Positions 36,910 to 48,703 are shown, numbered from the stretch's first letter. The stretch: 64,000 nt of DNA from Diadophis punctatus similis (GCA_023053685.1 JALIGW010000001.1:154000466-154064465), one strand, 5' to 3'. The notes: generated by a model from the sequence alone, not told the origin. Numbers and translations are program-made.

Positions 36910-36910
36910 T
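36795..36910. repeat. (AATT)/(TTAG)/(TTTG)/(TTTA)n tail microsatellite
   Basis: It lies between two inward-facing SINE 3' ends. Motifs change stepwise along the run. Confidence 0.95.
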
Positions 36911-37137
36911 GAGACTTATATACCGCCTCATAGTGCAAGCACTCTCTAAGCGGTTTACACCAGTAAGCAATGTATATTTATATTGCCCCCAACAATCTTG
37001 GTCCTCATTTTACCTACCTCGGAAGGATGGAAGGCTGAGCCAACCCTGAGCCGGTGAGATTTGAACAGCTGACCTGCGGATCACAGTCAGCTAAAGTAGC
37101 CTGCAGTACTGCACTCTAACTGCTGCACCACCTCGGC
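36911..37137 (-). mobile_element. MIR-like squamate SINE, full length, antisense
   Basis: Read on the minus strand it starts GCCGAGGTGGTGCAGCAGTT, contains a B box and ends TATATAAGTCTC into the microsatellite. Confidence 0.88.
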
Positions 37138-37159
37138 ATAATAATTTGAAGTATTTTAA

Positions 37160-38160
37160 TTACCCATAAGCTACTTATTTTATCAAATTTCTACACCACC
37201 CATTTCACTTCAATGATTCTGGGCAGTTTATAAATAATGTTATAAAATAATATTAAAAGCACAATTAAAAACAAACTTAAAAAGCAAGGTTAAAATGTGC
37301 AAGTTAAAAGTAAAAAAAAATCAAAGTTAAAAGTTAAAAAGGCTAAAAGGTGAACGAAGCAGAGAGATCACCCTCAAGCCACCAGATATCCCCAGGATTG
37401 CATAACAGACCTCCATGCTAATTGAGGAGAGCCAACCTTTTTCAGAAGCGCCAGAAGAGTGGGGGCTCACTTCATCTCTGGAGGTAACATATTCCAAAGG
37501 GCGGGGGCAACAGCAGAGAAGGCCCTGTTTCTAGATCCTGCCAGTTGAAATTCTTTAACTGACGTGATCTACAGCATGCCCTCCATTCCTGACTAGGTGT
37601 GATGGGTTGATGTAATTGGGACAGACGGTTCCTCAGGTAACGTGTTCCTATGCTATGAAGTGCTCTAAAAATGATAATACTTTGAACTGGACTCGGAAAT
37701 AAATTGGCACCCAGTAAAGCTTGCATAACAGAGGTGTTACATGTACAACCTGGGGGTGGGGGTGGGATAGAACTGCTTGAGCTGCTACATTCTGCATAGT
37801 TGCAGCTTCCCGATACTCTTCAAGGATAGACTCAGGCAGACTGTATTGCAGTAGTTCATCTTGGAGATGACTAAGGCATGAGTGACTGAAAGGAGGGCTT
37901 CTTGATCCAGGAAGGGGTATTGCTGGTACACAAGAGGTTTAGCACAGGCCTTCCTATCACAGTCGTTACCTGCTCCTCAAGCAGAAGTCCAGGGAAACAT
38001 CCAGATTATGCACCAGGTCTGTCTGGGGTAGTGCAATCCCATCCAAGACCAAAGATGATAAACCCTCAGGTGTACTGTCTTACCAGGGTTCAGTTGAAGC
38101 CAAGGGTTTCCCATCCATATCACTATAGCCTCAAAGCATTGTGAGAGGACATCCACAGCA
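37160..38160 (-). mobile_element. Antisense L2 LINE, about 1 kb
   Basis: From the left: a 3'-end-like segment (ACCACCCATTTCACTTCAATG), then the C-terminal coding region. The complement of 37640-37730 reads as the L2 'HWVPI..FKVL..ALHS' block. The complement of 37780-37880 fits 'ALVxSxxxYCNxxY'. The region to 38160 fits 'RLxLNPxKT' and 'LGVxLD'. Multiple frame breaks. Confidence 0.75.
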
Positions 38161-38177
38161 AAGTTTACTATCTAGAT

Positions 38178-38280
38178 CAGGGCTGGATGCGTCAGGTGCT
38201 GGCCACGCCCACGCCCAGTTTAGCGAAGGGGAAAAAAGTCGCGATACATCACGTGACGCCGCCATGACGACACCACTGAC
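38178..38280. mobile_element. Truncated hAT-type MITE
   Basis: GGCTGGATGCGTCAGGTGCTGG and GGCCACGCCCACGCCC, then TTTAGCGAAGGGGAAAAAAG, match the body of 30951. Both terminal repeats are degraded and no duplication is visible. Confidence 0.7.
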
Positions 38281-38629
38281 CTTGATCCAACTCCATTGTT
38301 AAGAGCCATAGTTTATGAAGATTCAGGGAGTGGTTAACAGAAAATTCGAAAATTAATATTTGATCATTTCAGTTGCTAGCAATTTGATTTTTTTTCCCTA
38401 CTGAGAACCCAAAATAGATAGGCTTTGGTAAGAAGATTGCTCTGGGATTGTTCTTTGAGACTGCCTCCTGAAATGCTAATTACATGACTAGGGGGTGGAA
38501 CATTCATTTTAATGTTTTTAGAAATGACAGTTCCCGTTCTCCCATGCCAGTGGGCCTTTTTCTTAATGCTTGCTTGTGTTGATCATACTCTGCTTGTAAA
38601 ATGGTATGATTGGCTTGAAAGGGAAAGTA
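38281..38629. other. No feature recognised
   Basis: Unassigned. Confidence 0.5.
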
Positions 38630-38882
38630 AAATTAATGTGTAAAGTAATAAACAACGATGTATCAAAATAAATGTAAAATGTAAAATGTAAATAGATGTA
38701 AAGTAATATACAAGTATAAAATTGTAAATAGAAATAAGAATGTTTAAGTTAAGAATAATAGCTTTAGATAAGGAAAATGTAGAATGAAGAAGATACTTCC
38801 GATAGTGACACGCTGTATTAGTGAAATTATGTTTTGTCTTTTTAATGTGAAAAAACTCAATAAAAATATTTTTTTTAAAAAA
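38630..38882 (+). mobile_element. Probable 5'-truncated L1 3' end
   Basis: An A-rich 3' UTR-like stretch with repeated TAAAATGTAAA ends TTTAATGTGAAAAAACTC, then AATAAAAAT and an A/T tail, as in snake L1 3' ends. It differs from the 3' UTR of the L1 at 14525, so it would be another subfamily. Confidence 0.5.
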
Positions 38883-40332
38883 GTAGTATCTCTAGAGCCC
38901 TCATTTTATAAAAGAGAGAGGGAGAACTGGAAGCTGTTGGGTGGATAGCCAGGCTTCTTCTCTGCCCATCCATTTGTGAAGCCCCTTTCAGGTGGCAATC
39001 AACCCAGGGTGGTTTGTTTTGTTTTGTTTTTAATCACTTAGTCTCTCTGTCCAATTACCAAACCAATTTCACACTCCTTGGCTTTTGCCTGCCAGGTTTA
39101 TACACACCTGCTAGAATGGGCAGATGTTATAAGCAAGATTTTCTGGCTCGCTCTGAGCCAATATAAAACCCCCCAAATGAAATGTTCGGTATCTCACTGT
39201 CAATCCCTTAAGCTAGCTGAGCCATAGAAAACTAGTCCGATAAATCATAAGCATTATCATTTCAAAGGCTGGGTTTTCTCCAAAGAAATATGAATCAAGT
39301 CTATATTCGATGTACCTGGGATTTGAGCAGAGGATGGGCTATACATGGCATGATGATGAAATATTTGTCCTTGTAAAAATTAGAGTACATTTGTCAGAAG
39401 AAAACAAAGAAACAATCCCGTATCTTTGGGGAAGGAGGCAGGACTTTCTTTAAAAAAAAAAAATCATGCTGATGTACTTTCTTGCTTTTTTTAAAAAATC
39501 AGCCTGAACTATTCAGTTTTATCTAATTTTTTTTCTCAGCCAAATAACTTGATTATAGTGTTACTGAAAGCTCATTCGGTTTTCTTTAAGAACATAATTC
39601 AGGTACAGTCATATATTTTGCTTGGATTATGAAATTTTAAATGGATAGCAGAGGTGGACATGATTATATGTTTGTTAAACTTAACAGCTGCTTGTTTGAT
39701 CATAATACATATTGTGGATGGGAAGCTGGAAAACTGAAGGGAGCTTTTCAGATCTTTCACTAGTAATTCCCATTGTATTGATGTCTTGACAGTATTACTG
39801 GGGCATGCATGAGTGTAGTTCATTTTTCAGGAGTTCAATATCCTTTCCCCTGATTTTCTGCAGCTGTAGCTGTAATCAACAGGTTTTTTTAAAAAATTTT
39901 CACTTTAAGCACCTTTAAGGGATTAAGTTCCTATCCCAGGGGTCTTTTTAGAAAAGTTTTTTCACAGTGGAATCTCTTCCTACAATAAGGTGTTCTCTGA
40001 AAGCTACCAAACAATTGACTCTCCAATTCCACATAATTGGTTTGGCTCAGAAATTTGATCTTGAAGCTCAAATAATTGACACACTCCTCATGAATGGTCA
40101 CTCTTCTGTTAGGGTCATTCAACTGCAAGAATCCAGAACAGAAAAGGAGAAGAAATGATTATTTCTCTCTCCCATCCTCATAAATGTTGCCCTGCCCTAG
40201 TGGCCTTGCAGCTGTCATTCCAAAGGCTAAATTCGCTTTAGGAACTGATAAAGAGAAATCCTATCACCTTCTTTCCTACAATAAACTTGTAGAACAAGAA
40301 AATGAACCTACAGCAACTTGCTATTCCTCAAG
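38883..40332. other. No feature recognised
   Basis: Unassigned DNA with small homopolymers. Confidence 0.5.
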
Positions 40333-40335
40333 TAT

Positions 40336-40407
<72 letters not shown>

Positions 40408-40460
40408 GGGGCTTTTCTTTCTTTCTTCTTTTTCTTTTTCTTTTTCTCTTTCTTTTTTTC

Positions 40461-40535
<75 letters not shown>

Positions 40536-40594
40536 CTCTCTCTCTCTCCTTCCTTCCTTCCTTCCTTCCTTCCTTCCTTCCTTCCTTCCTTCTT

Positions 40595-40659
<65 letters not shown>

Positions 40660-40735
40660 CTCTCTCTCTCTCTCCCTTCCTTCCTTCCTTCCTTCCTTCC
40701 TTCCTTCCTTCCTTCCTTCCTTCCTTCCTTCCTTC

Positions 40736-40781
<46 letters not shown>

Positions 40782-40850
40782 GGAATTTATATTGCCGCTA
40801 TTCGCACATGGTGACTCAAGGCGGCTTACAGAATATAAATATTTTCTGTT
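40333..40850 (-). repeat. 450-bp compound pyrimidine microsatellite with antisense L2/CR1 3' end
   Basis: (TTTA)n at 40333-40406, then (CTTT)n, (CT)n and (CTTC)n blocks, each repeated, to about 40780. ATTTATATTGCCGCTATTC and AAGGCGGCTTACAGAATA at 40788-40840 look like the complement of an L2/CR1 3' end. The microsatellite therefore began as the LINE tail. Confidence 0.85.
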
Positions 40851-41216
40851 TCTTGGTTCGGGTTAGTTTTGTTGTTGATTATCAATTGTCTTTAATATTT
40901 CATTGTTTCTTTCATTGTATTTTATACTATATATTTTTTTGTAATCTTGCTGTGAAAGCAAAGTAGTAGGAAAATATAAGAAAAAAAGTAACGATGAAAG
41001 GGAAAAAAGTAAGCTGGACAATGTAATTGATACTTTTTAGTTTTTTTCTCTTTCCAAAGTAAAATCTGATCTTTGGCATAATTTAAATTGAATTAAAGAC
41101 TGGTTTTCTCTCAAGGTAGCATATATTTAAAGCAAGTATCTTGTCTAAAAACTATCAGGCCTAACTTCTTTTACAGTTTTAAATAAGTGCTGTGACTTAA
41201 CTAAAATTAGCAATAC
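40851..41216. other. No feature recognised
   Basis: Unassigned. Confidence 0.5.
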
Positions 41217-41224
41217 TGCTATAC

Positions 41225-41420
41225 CAGGGGTCACCAACCTTTTGGACCTCAGGGACCACTAAATTCATAATTTTAAATCCCATGGACCACCAATATGAAT
41301 TTTTAAAAAAGATAAATAGTATTTAGTACGATATAACAAATGCAAATAATTTTTCTGCGGACCACCAAAATTTTCTCGCGGACCACCAGTGTTCCACGGA
41401 CCATTGGTTGGTGACCACTG
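41225..41420. mobile_element. 196-bp hAT-type MITE (CAGGGGTCACCAACC family)
   Basis: The ends CAGGGGTCACCAACC and GGTTGGTGACCACTG are flanked by a perfect duplication TGCTATAC (41217-41224, 41421-41428). The interior repeats GGACCACCA three or more times. Confidence 0.92.
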
Positions 41421-41589
41421 TGCTATACCACCCAGCTCATAAGACTACAAAATGATGTATAACATGATATAAAGTTTATGTATGTAACAAAGAGGAATTA
41501 CTGTAGCTTTTATACTCTTCCTCCTCCTTTTGGGAACAACCGAAAGGAATGATGGGAAATAGTTATTGCAGAACCGAGGATTTTATTTA

Positions 41590-41737
41590 AAGCAATACAT
41601 ATTTTGTGATGGATTACAGTGAAGCAACAGCTTCCCAGGAAGGATGCTGCAATGGTCACAAGGATTGTTCATAATTCACTTTTTTCATTGCCGTTGCAAC
41701 TTCAAACAATGGTTGTAAGTGGAGGACTGCAGTTTCC
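41590..41737 (+). mobile_element. Mariner-like MITE 3' fragment
   Basis: GGATGCTGCAATGGTCACAAGG, CACTTTTTTCATTGCCGTTGC and GTAAGTGGAGGACTGCAG match the right third of 9150-9537. Confidence 0.65.
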
Positions 41738-43063
41738 TTGGTAATAACAAAGCTGATACATTTTTACCAACTTTCTTTCTTCATTCTGTTTTCTGACTTT
41801 ACAGTTTAACGTACAGCCCAAAGACTTTATATTAGTCTTACATCATAGTAATAGCCCGATGATGCCATGCTTAGCCTTTCAGAGACCGTCCAAGGTAACA
41901 TAATGCCACTTTTTGCTTAGGCATGCATCCCTAAAGATCAGTTTGACCATGATGAGCATCATTAAATAACGGATAATCATCTTTGCATTATTAAACATAC
42001 TTTTAATACTGTAAGTCATTCCAAACTATACACTTGACCGAGTAAGCAATTCATTGAATTAATTGTGAGATTGCAAATAGTATAATTTCTGGAAGGAAAA
42101 AAAAGCCCACACAAATTCCATGTGCTCAATTCTCCAAGGCTTCACAGAAAAGCACATGCCATTGAATTTTTAAGTATGTGAATTACTTAGCCTACTTTAT
42201 GAATTACAATGTTTCCTGAAAGCAGAAGATTTGCCATTTTACTTGCTGTGAATCACTTATGCAGAACTACATCAAAAGCCTTGGTAAAAAGGACTTGAAT
42301 TTTGATTAAAAAGAGAAGATAAAGGAATTGATTTCTGTCATCCCATTATTCCATAAGAAAGGGTCTAAAAACATTCCAGATTCTAATTAAAACTGTCTCT
42401 TCTCTAGTGGTAGGGAGGAGAATTATATAATTTTCTTTGAAAAAGTGTTGACACATCTAAGCAATTATTCACAGACTTTTAGAAGACTAAAATACTATAG
42501 AAATTACTTTTCCCATCATAACCTGTTAGAATTGCATCACTATTGTTTTCTGAACAATTTTAAAGACCAATAATTTGAAGTTTTAGTTTTTTATTGTTAA
42601 AGCAGTAGGCTATACTACAAATCTACTTTAAATTGGCAGACCATAAATGAGAAGACTAAAGCATTCCTGTTGGGTCAGACCACTGATCCAGCATCTTGAT
42701 CTTCATAGAATCTACTAGACACAGCTATACAGAAAATAACATCGCTATATTGAGGCTGTAAAAAGAACGAAGTGTTCGGATGTTGTGTTTTTATTTAGGA
42801 AATTGCAAACATAACCCCCCCCCCCCGTTTATTAGAGATGTAGAGAAATCTTTAGTATATAATGTTTTAGAGAATTTAAATTATGTATACAATGTAATCC
42901 AGAAGTTAATACCGAGTAACAACTTGCAGCAGAAAGCTTTTAGGGAAATTGAAAGATCATTCCTTAAAATGAACAGTCTTAAGAAAGACTATCCAGATTG
43001 AATCTACATTGTTCCCACTAATTAGTTTGGTATTTTTAGTTTGGTACTACTTTGCACAGCTTG
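41738..43063. other. Mostly unassigned; poly-C run
   Basis: Contains a C homopolymer at about 42816-42827. The GGGTCAGACCACTGATCCAGC at 42674 resembles an old repetitive fragment I cannot name. The frame at 42780-43001 shows no motif. Confidence 0.4.
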
Positions 43064-43071
43064 TAGTAGAT

Positions 43072-43925
43072 CAGTGTTTCCCAAACTTTTGACATATGTG
43101 TACCCCTTCTATAATTTTCGTAACGCTGAGTACCCCTCATTAAAAACATATGCTTTAATAAAAATCAAAATATATTTATTTTTTCTTTTTTTGGTACATA
43201 CGCAAAATAATGCATAATAACGACTTTGAGAAATATCAGATAATAACATCTGTTTTACATTATTAGACATATCAATGATTCATCGATGAACTGTATTATT
43301 TGAGAGAGGAACGCGGTCAAAAGTTTGTTTCGCTCTATCTCCTATCATTACTTCTGCCATTATCTTGGCTGCAGGCTTGATTAAAATTTCGCCAATGGTT
43401 TCCGCTGCACTACATTTGGCAATTAAAAGCGACACGCGATACGAAGCTTCTAGTATTTTTTGATTGTCACCTCCCATCAAACCCCGCATTATATATTATA
43501 TAATCTCTGTTAGGGATAAAAATTGTATTTTATAAAAATAATCAAAATCAGTGGAACTTACTAAAGCACGATAACAGGCGCCCGGAACTAACTATTAAAG
43601 AAGTAATTCTCCGGCGTTTAAACAGCTCCGCGGCTCAACGTCAACTGTTAATGTTCCCACAGTTTAAAAATGGCTGAACCCGAGCTGCGCGAAGGATGCG
43701 CAGAAATTCCCGCCATAATGAGTTGCGATACGATGTACAATGGCCCCAGTTCCCATGTAAAACCTGCGATACGCGCCTATTTCTTTCCTTGTTCTGTGGG
43801 CGCAGCTAACCACGGTGCAGTGGATATTCCCACGTGATCCCCACCAAACTCCGGTGCAACGCGTACCCCCACCAAACTCTTCCCGTACCCCTGGGGGTAT
43901 GCCTACCACACTTTGGGAAACACTG
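43072..43925 (-). mobile_element. 854-bp internally deleted hAT (Buster-like) transposon
   Basis: The termini CAGTGTTTCCCAAACTTT and ACTTTGGGAAACACTG are perfect or near-perfect inverted repeats. The duplication TAGTAGAT is perfect (43064-43071, 43926-43933). It keeps part of a transposase on the minus strand. The right third (43640-43900) is CpG-rich and probably the 5' regulatory part of the element. It is much shorter than an autonomous hAT (2.5-4 kb). Confidence 0.9.
43190..43489 (-). pseudogene. hAT transposase fragment, Buster/ZBED5-like
   Basis: Minus-strand frame 43489-43280 reads ILEASYRVSLLIAKCSAAETIGE, then ILIKPAAKIMAEVMIG and VPLSNNTVHR. After an in-frame stop the same frame continues IIDMSNNVKQMLLSDISQS to about 43190. 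The 'ASYxVSxLIAKxxxxxTIGExLIxP ... PLSNNTV.R.IxDM' order is what I recall of the region before the first catalytic Asp in ZBED5/SCAND3-type transposases. The BED finger, catalytic core and dimerisation domain are missing. Confidence 0.75.
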
Positions 43926-44187
43926 TAGTAGATGAATGAATACTGCATTGAACTTAAAACTCTCATGTTCATAGACAAATAAGGCCCCCCTTCATATTAA
44001 AGGATAATAAACCTTTAATGTTTGCTACATTGACAATGACAATGATTATGTAAAACAGTTTGCTGCATCTGAAATGCTATTCATCATATTAAAATCTTGA
44101 TGTGCAAGAAACATTAGACCATTCTGCACACAGTCCGTTCTCAATTATTTGTTAGTTGATCCAGCTATAAAGTTGAAAATATATACA

Positions 44188-44300
44188 TGTAGTCCTCGAC
44201 TGACAACCAGAATTGAACCTGGTATTTTTACTGTAAATTGTTGTGGTTGTTAGTGAGGCACCCAGGTGACTGCTTCACTCAATGACCACGATCTCAGTTC
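44188..44300 (+). mobile_element. Mariner-like MITE 5' fragment
   Basis: ATGTAGTCCTCGACTGACAACC is the family start. The rest (GTTGTGGTTGTTAGTGAGGC) diverges from the copy at 9150 and may be a separate subfamily. Its right end is not seen. Confidence 0.5.
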
Positions 44301-44671
44301 TCCCTTTAATGTAATTAAACAACTATGCATAGGTGCGTCAAGAGATTGGTGAAGCCATCTCCACCAGCACATGAAAACCTGCCATGGGATGGGAAGTCTC
44401 AAATGTTTAGGCCCACTGCTGCCTACTCTCCCCTCCACCACTCCTGAGAGATCTGGGTCTTTTCCCTGGCTCATCGTGCCCAGAAGGTCTTAGCTAGCTA
44501 GGCCCACTGATACATGGAAACCTGCCACAGTCTGGAGCACCACTGGTAATATGCACCTTGGGTACAATCCCAACACAACTGGAGCACCACTTGAATACCA
44601 CTGGCACTGACAAAATCACTGTGAATTGCAAAAGACAGCTTTACTCAAAATAGCTTACATCCTGTGACAAT

Positions 44672-44886
44672 ACAGGTTGACTTCAACTTACAACAGTTCA
44701 CTTAGTGACCGTTCAAAGTTACAACAGCACTGGAAAAAGAGACTTACGACCATTTTTCACACCTATGACTGTTGCAGCATCTCCAGGGTCATGTGACCAA
44801 AATTCAGACAGCTGACAGCTGACTCACATTTGTGACGATTGCATTGTCTCAGAATCATTTTGTGACCTTCTGACAAGCAAAGTCAA
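44672..44886 (-). mobile_element. Mariner-like MITE, antisense partial copy
   Basis: ACAGGTTGACTTCAACTTAC, TTAGTGACCGTTCAAAGTTAC and CTTCTGACAAGCAAAGTCAAT match the reverse complement of the right part of the family. Confidence 0.7.
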
Positions 44887-44887
44887 T

Positions 44888-44972
44888 GGATAAATATGCC
44901 GACTCTGTAAACCGCTTAGACAGGGCTGTAAAAGCACTGTGAAGTGGTATATAAGTCTAAATGCTATTGCAT
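44888..44972 (+). mobile_element. MIR-like SINE tail fragment
   Basis: GCCGACTCTGTAAACCGCTTAG through GTATATAAGTCTAAATGC. It abuts the mariner-like fragment directly. Confidence 0.7.
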
Positions 44973-45096
44973 TTTCTGTAGCCCAAATCTACTGTTGACA
45001 CCTTCCTCCTGCCCTTCCTTTGTGATAAAAAAAGACAGGGAGGGAAACCCATACAAACAAGAAAAAGGAAAGAAAAATACAATTGTTACCTCCATC

Positions 45097-45400
45097 CAGT
45101 GGTAGGTTCCTACCGGTGTGGTGTGGAGCACAGCTCCAGTAGGAGCCCAGCGATGACATCGTTTTCTGTCACTTTTCCGCGTCCTGAGCTGTCGGGAAAA
45201 AGCCCTCCCGCCTGCCCTTATTTCAATACAGACCTTTATTCTTCCGCCAAAGCACAGCTGAGAAGCTCCTCAGCTGTGTTTCGGCTTGTAATGTCGTCCT
45301 AAGCATGTGCGGAAGTGAAATCGCCCGATGGAACGCGAGTTCAGTTCTGCGCATGCTTGCGATGCGCACCGGTAATGAAAATAACAGCAACCCTCCTCTG
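45097..45400. mobile_element. 304-bp hAT-type MITE (CAGnGGTGGGTT family, diverged)
   Basis: Left end CAGTGGTAGGTTCCTACCGG, right end ...CAGCAACCCTCCTCTG. The duplication CCTCCATC/CCTCCATT (45089-45096, 45401-45408) is 7/8 identical. Confidence 0.75.
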
Positions 45401-45457
45401 CCTCCATTCATTATGTCAAAAGCATCACATAATTACCTCCTAATTGTATCCATAGTA

Positions 45458-45592
45458 CAGTGTTTCTCAACCTTGGCAGTTTGAAGATGTGTGGACTTCA
45501 ACTCCCAGAATTCCCCAGCCAGCAACGCTGGCTGGGGAATTCTGGGAGTTGAAGTCCACACATCTTCAAACTGCCAAGGTTGAGAAACACTG
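45458..45592. mobile_element. 135-bp near-perfect palindromic hAT-type MITE
   Basis: The arms run from CAGTGTTTCTCAACCTTGG to its exact complement at the right end, centred at about 45525 on CCAGCAACGCTGG. Duplication CCATAGTA/CCTTAGTA (7/8). Almost every base of both arms pairs. Confidence 0.9.
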
Positions 45593-45774
45593 CCTTAGTA
45601 GTTTCTTTACTTTATTGCATTATAAAGAAAAAGGTACATAAAAATATTTGCTTAGTCGTAAGGTTGAAAGACTAAATTAAAATCCCCATCATCATGCTAA
45701 AGCATATCATATGATAACCACAACTGAAAAAACAGAGGACCAACTACAGTCATTAGTTTAATCTAGAATACGGC

Positions 45775-47175
45775 TGTTGGATGACACTGATTTTCTGGAT
45801 CCCTTTCAATCGGGTTTCAGGCGCAGCTACAGCACGGAAACGGCTTTGGTTACCCTGATGGATGATCTCTGGCGAGCCCGGGATGGTGGTTATTCCTCCA
45901 TCCTGGTGCTACTTGACCTCTCAGAGGCTTTCAATACCATTGACCATGGTATCCTTCTGTGTCGTCTCGGCGAGGTAGGAGTGGGCGGCACTGTTTTGCA
46001 GTGGTTCTCCTCCTTCCTCTCTGAGAGGATGCAGTCGGTGTTGGCAGGGGGGCAGAGGTCGAGCCCTAGGCCCCTACTGTGTGGGGTGCCACAGGGTTCG
46101 GTCCTCTCGCCCATCGTGTTTAACATCTACATGAAACCGCTGGGTGAGATCATCCTACGACACGGGGTGAGGTACCAGCAGTATGCTGATGATACCCAGT
46201 TGTACATCTCCACCCCGACTCAATTCAGGGAAGCTGTGGACATAATGGGCCGCTGCCTGATGTTAGGGTCTGGATGGGGATAAACCGGCTAAAACTTAAC
46301 CCGGACAAGACTGAGTGGCTGTGGATATTGCCTCTCAAGGATTCTGTCAATTGTCCCTCCTTGGTTCTTGGGGGGGAGAAATTAGCTCCCTCAGAAAGGG
46401 TTCGCAATTTGGGTGTCCTAGATCCACAGCTAAAATTGGAGCAACATCTTTCAGCTGTGGCTAGGGGGACCCACAGGTTCGCCTGGTGCACCAATTGCAA
46501 CCCTACTTGGAGAAGGAGGCACTACTCACAGTCACTCACGCCCTTATCACCTCCCGGCTGGATTACTACAATGCGCTCTACATGGGGCTACCCTTGAAGA
46601 GTATCCGGAGATTGCAATTGGTGCAAAATGCAGCTGCGTGAGCTGTGGTGGGTGTGCCTAGATACACCCACGTAACACCTATCCTCCGCCAGCTGCATTG
46701 GCTGCCCATTAGTCTCCGGATCCAATTTAAGGTGTTGGTTTTGACCTTTAAAGCCCTACATGGCTCAGGGCCAGGTTACCTTCGGGACCACATCCTGCCG
46801 CATACCTCCCTACGACCGGTTAGGGCCCACAGGGTTGGCCTCCTCCAGGTCCCATCGACCAAGCAATGCCGGTTGGCGGGGCCGAGGGGGAGAGCCTTCT
46901 CTGTGGGAGCTCCCTCCCTTTGGAACCAACTCCCTCCAGAGATCAGGACTATCCCCACCCTGCTGGCCTTCCGTAAAGCAATAAAAACCTGGCTCTTCCG
47001 GCAGGCGGGGTGAAAGTGAGACCAATCAGACTATATATGGGTCTCCCCCCTGGTTATGAATGCTAGATGTTTTTTAACTTTTGTAGTTTTTAATTGTTAT
47101 GATTTTATATTGATAAATGGATTTGACATGTTGTGAGCCGCCCAGAGTCCCCCGGGAGTTGGGCGGCATACAAAT
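45775..47175 (+). mobile_element. 5'-truncated L2 LINE, 1.4 kb
   Basis: It begins inside the reverse transcriptase and runs to the L2 3' terminus (GTGAGCCGCCCAGAGTCCC, then GGGCGGCATACAAATC) and an (AAAT)n tail. No EN domain is present. No target duplication found. Confidence 0.88.
45777..47013 (+). pseudogene. L2 reverse transcriptase and C-terminal region, frameshifted
   Basis: Frame 1 (45777-46283) has FLDPFQSGFRRSYSTETALV, LLDLSEAFNTIDHGILL, GVPQGSVLSPIVFNIYMKPLG and the catalytic YADD (46182-46193). The reading then moves to a second frame (46274-46597: INRLKLNPDKTE, RVRNLGVLD) and a third (46645-47013: HVTPILRQLHWLPISLRIQF, then FKALHGSGPGYLRDHILP, LWNQLPPEIR and KTWLFRQAG). An in-frame TGA just before the last block occupies a position that is CGA in the related copy at 50926. 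Inactive. Confidence 0.88.
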
Positions 47176-47307
<132 letters not shown>

Positions 47308-48437
47308 CAATAAGAGAATATACAGTAATCTTTAAGGATAGTAACAGATACTCAAAATATAAAGATTTCTTGCAAGCAAAAGAGCAAATTATGAACTGGA
47401 GAATTGGACGAAGAAATGTATACAGATGAATGCCAGTCTAAGAAGTTATGACAGAGTACTGTAGTAGAAGAGCTATGTTTAGTCTTCAAAACTGAGTTGA
47501 TAAACAATAGCAAAACATAATCAGACAGTGTCATATAACAACTGAAATGGAGTTATGTAATACTGAAATAAAATTATAGAGTTATCCCATAGATTCATAT
47601 GCTGCAAATGTACTGGAGCTAGTAGCTTTTTTTTTTTTTTACAAAATGATTGTTTAAAGGTTGAGAAGAAAGGCTAACATTTGCATTTAAATGAAGATTC
47701 TTTGTGTAGAAATGGTGATTGCTGACCTTTGCTCTTGCCTCAAGTATATAATTCTATGAGTTGCTAGGTTTTGTTGTGGTTGTCATTGAAAGTTTGGGGA
47801 CTCAGACATCAAAGCAATCAGATAAAAACAATGTAAAATGAAAGAAATCAGCTAAATGCTTATCAGTGGTTCCCAGACTGGATACTTGATTAGGCTTCAT
47901 TATCCATTTTGCAATCATTATTTCTTCTATATTTTAAGTCTTTTTTTTCTTTAGTAGATGGTCTTTATCAAAAAAAATTTGAGGGTTATGATAGCCTTAG
48001 CATCAGTTGACAATGAATGTTAATGAAAACTCTATGAATTTGTTAAAGAAGTATTAGGAATAATTGGCAATTTGCAAGTATAAGCTTTTCATTATACAGG
48101 TCAGAGCACATTTTAATTTTCTGTAGGCATCCCAAAGCCGATTTCAATTCCTACTGTGTTGAAGTCAATGGGAAAAGCTCAGTTTCAGCCACCATGGGCT
48201 CCATTCCAGCTGTGACAATTTTCAGGTAATGGTAGAATTGCTTTTCAGATGATAGTGCAGGATTGACTTAGGTTAATTCCAGATGGTCAATTTTATGGGT
48301 AGTGTGCATGGAATATAATTAGCTATCCATATGTGGGTGTCATCTTCTTCTCATCAATCAATGTTTTAATTTCCATTTTTCTCTAATGGGAATAATCTAG
48401 GCCCCAAAACAACAAACAAAAGAAAACAACAACATCA

Positions 48438-48468
<31 letters not shown>

Positions 48469-48703
48469 CCAGGAACATGAAATATGAATGTTCCATTACC
48501 TATGGCCTTTCTGCATAAATTATTACACTTACCACTGTGTTCAGTGAAGTGAACTAAGATGAGGTGTGTTAGGGAATGTTAGCTTGATAGGAAAAAAATA
48601 GAAATTTGACAACATTCCATTGTGATCAACCCTGTGTTGTTATCAGTGTTTAGTACTGTAATTTCTCTGACACAAAGTATTTAAAGCAAATCAACGATTG
48701 AGT
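47308..48703. other. Mostly unassigned; (CAA)n
   Basis: Contains (CAA)n at 48441-48469 and a T run near 47628-47641. No genes recognised. Confidence 0.5.

Noticed and set aside
40184..40966. 260-codon and 170-codon plus-strand frames rich in Leu/Phe/Ser
   Set aside because: Translations of pyrimidine and TTTA microsatellites.
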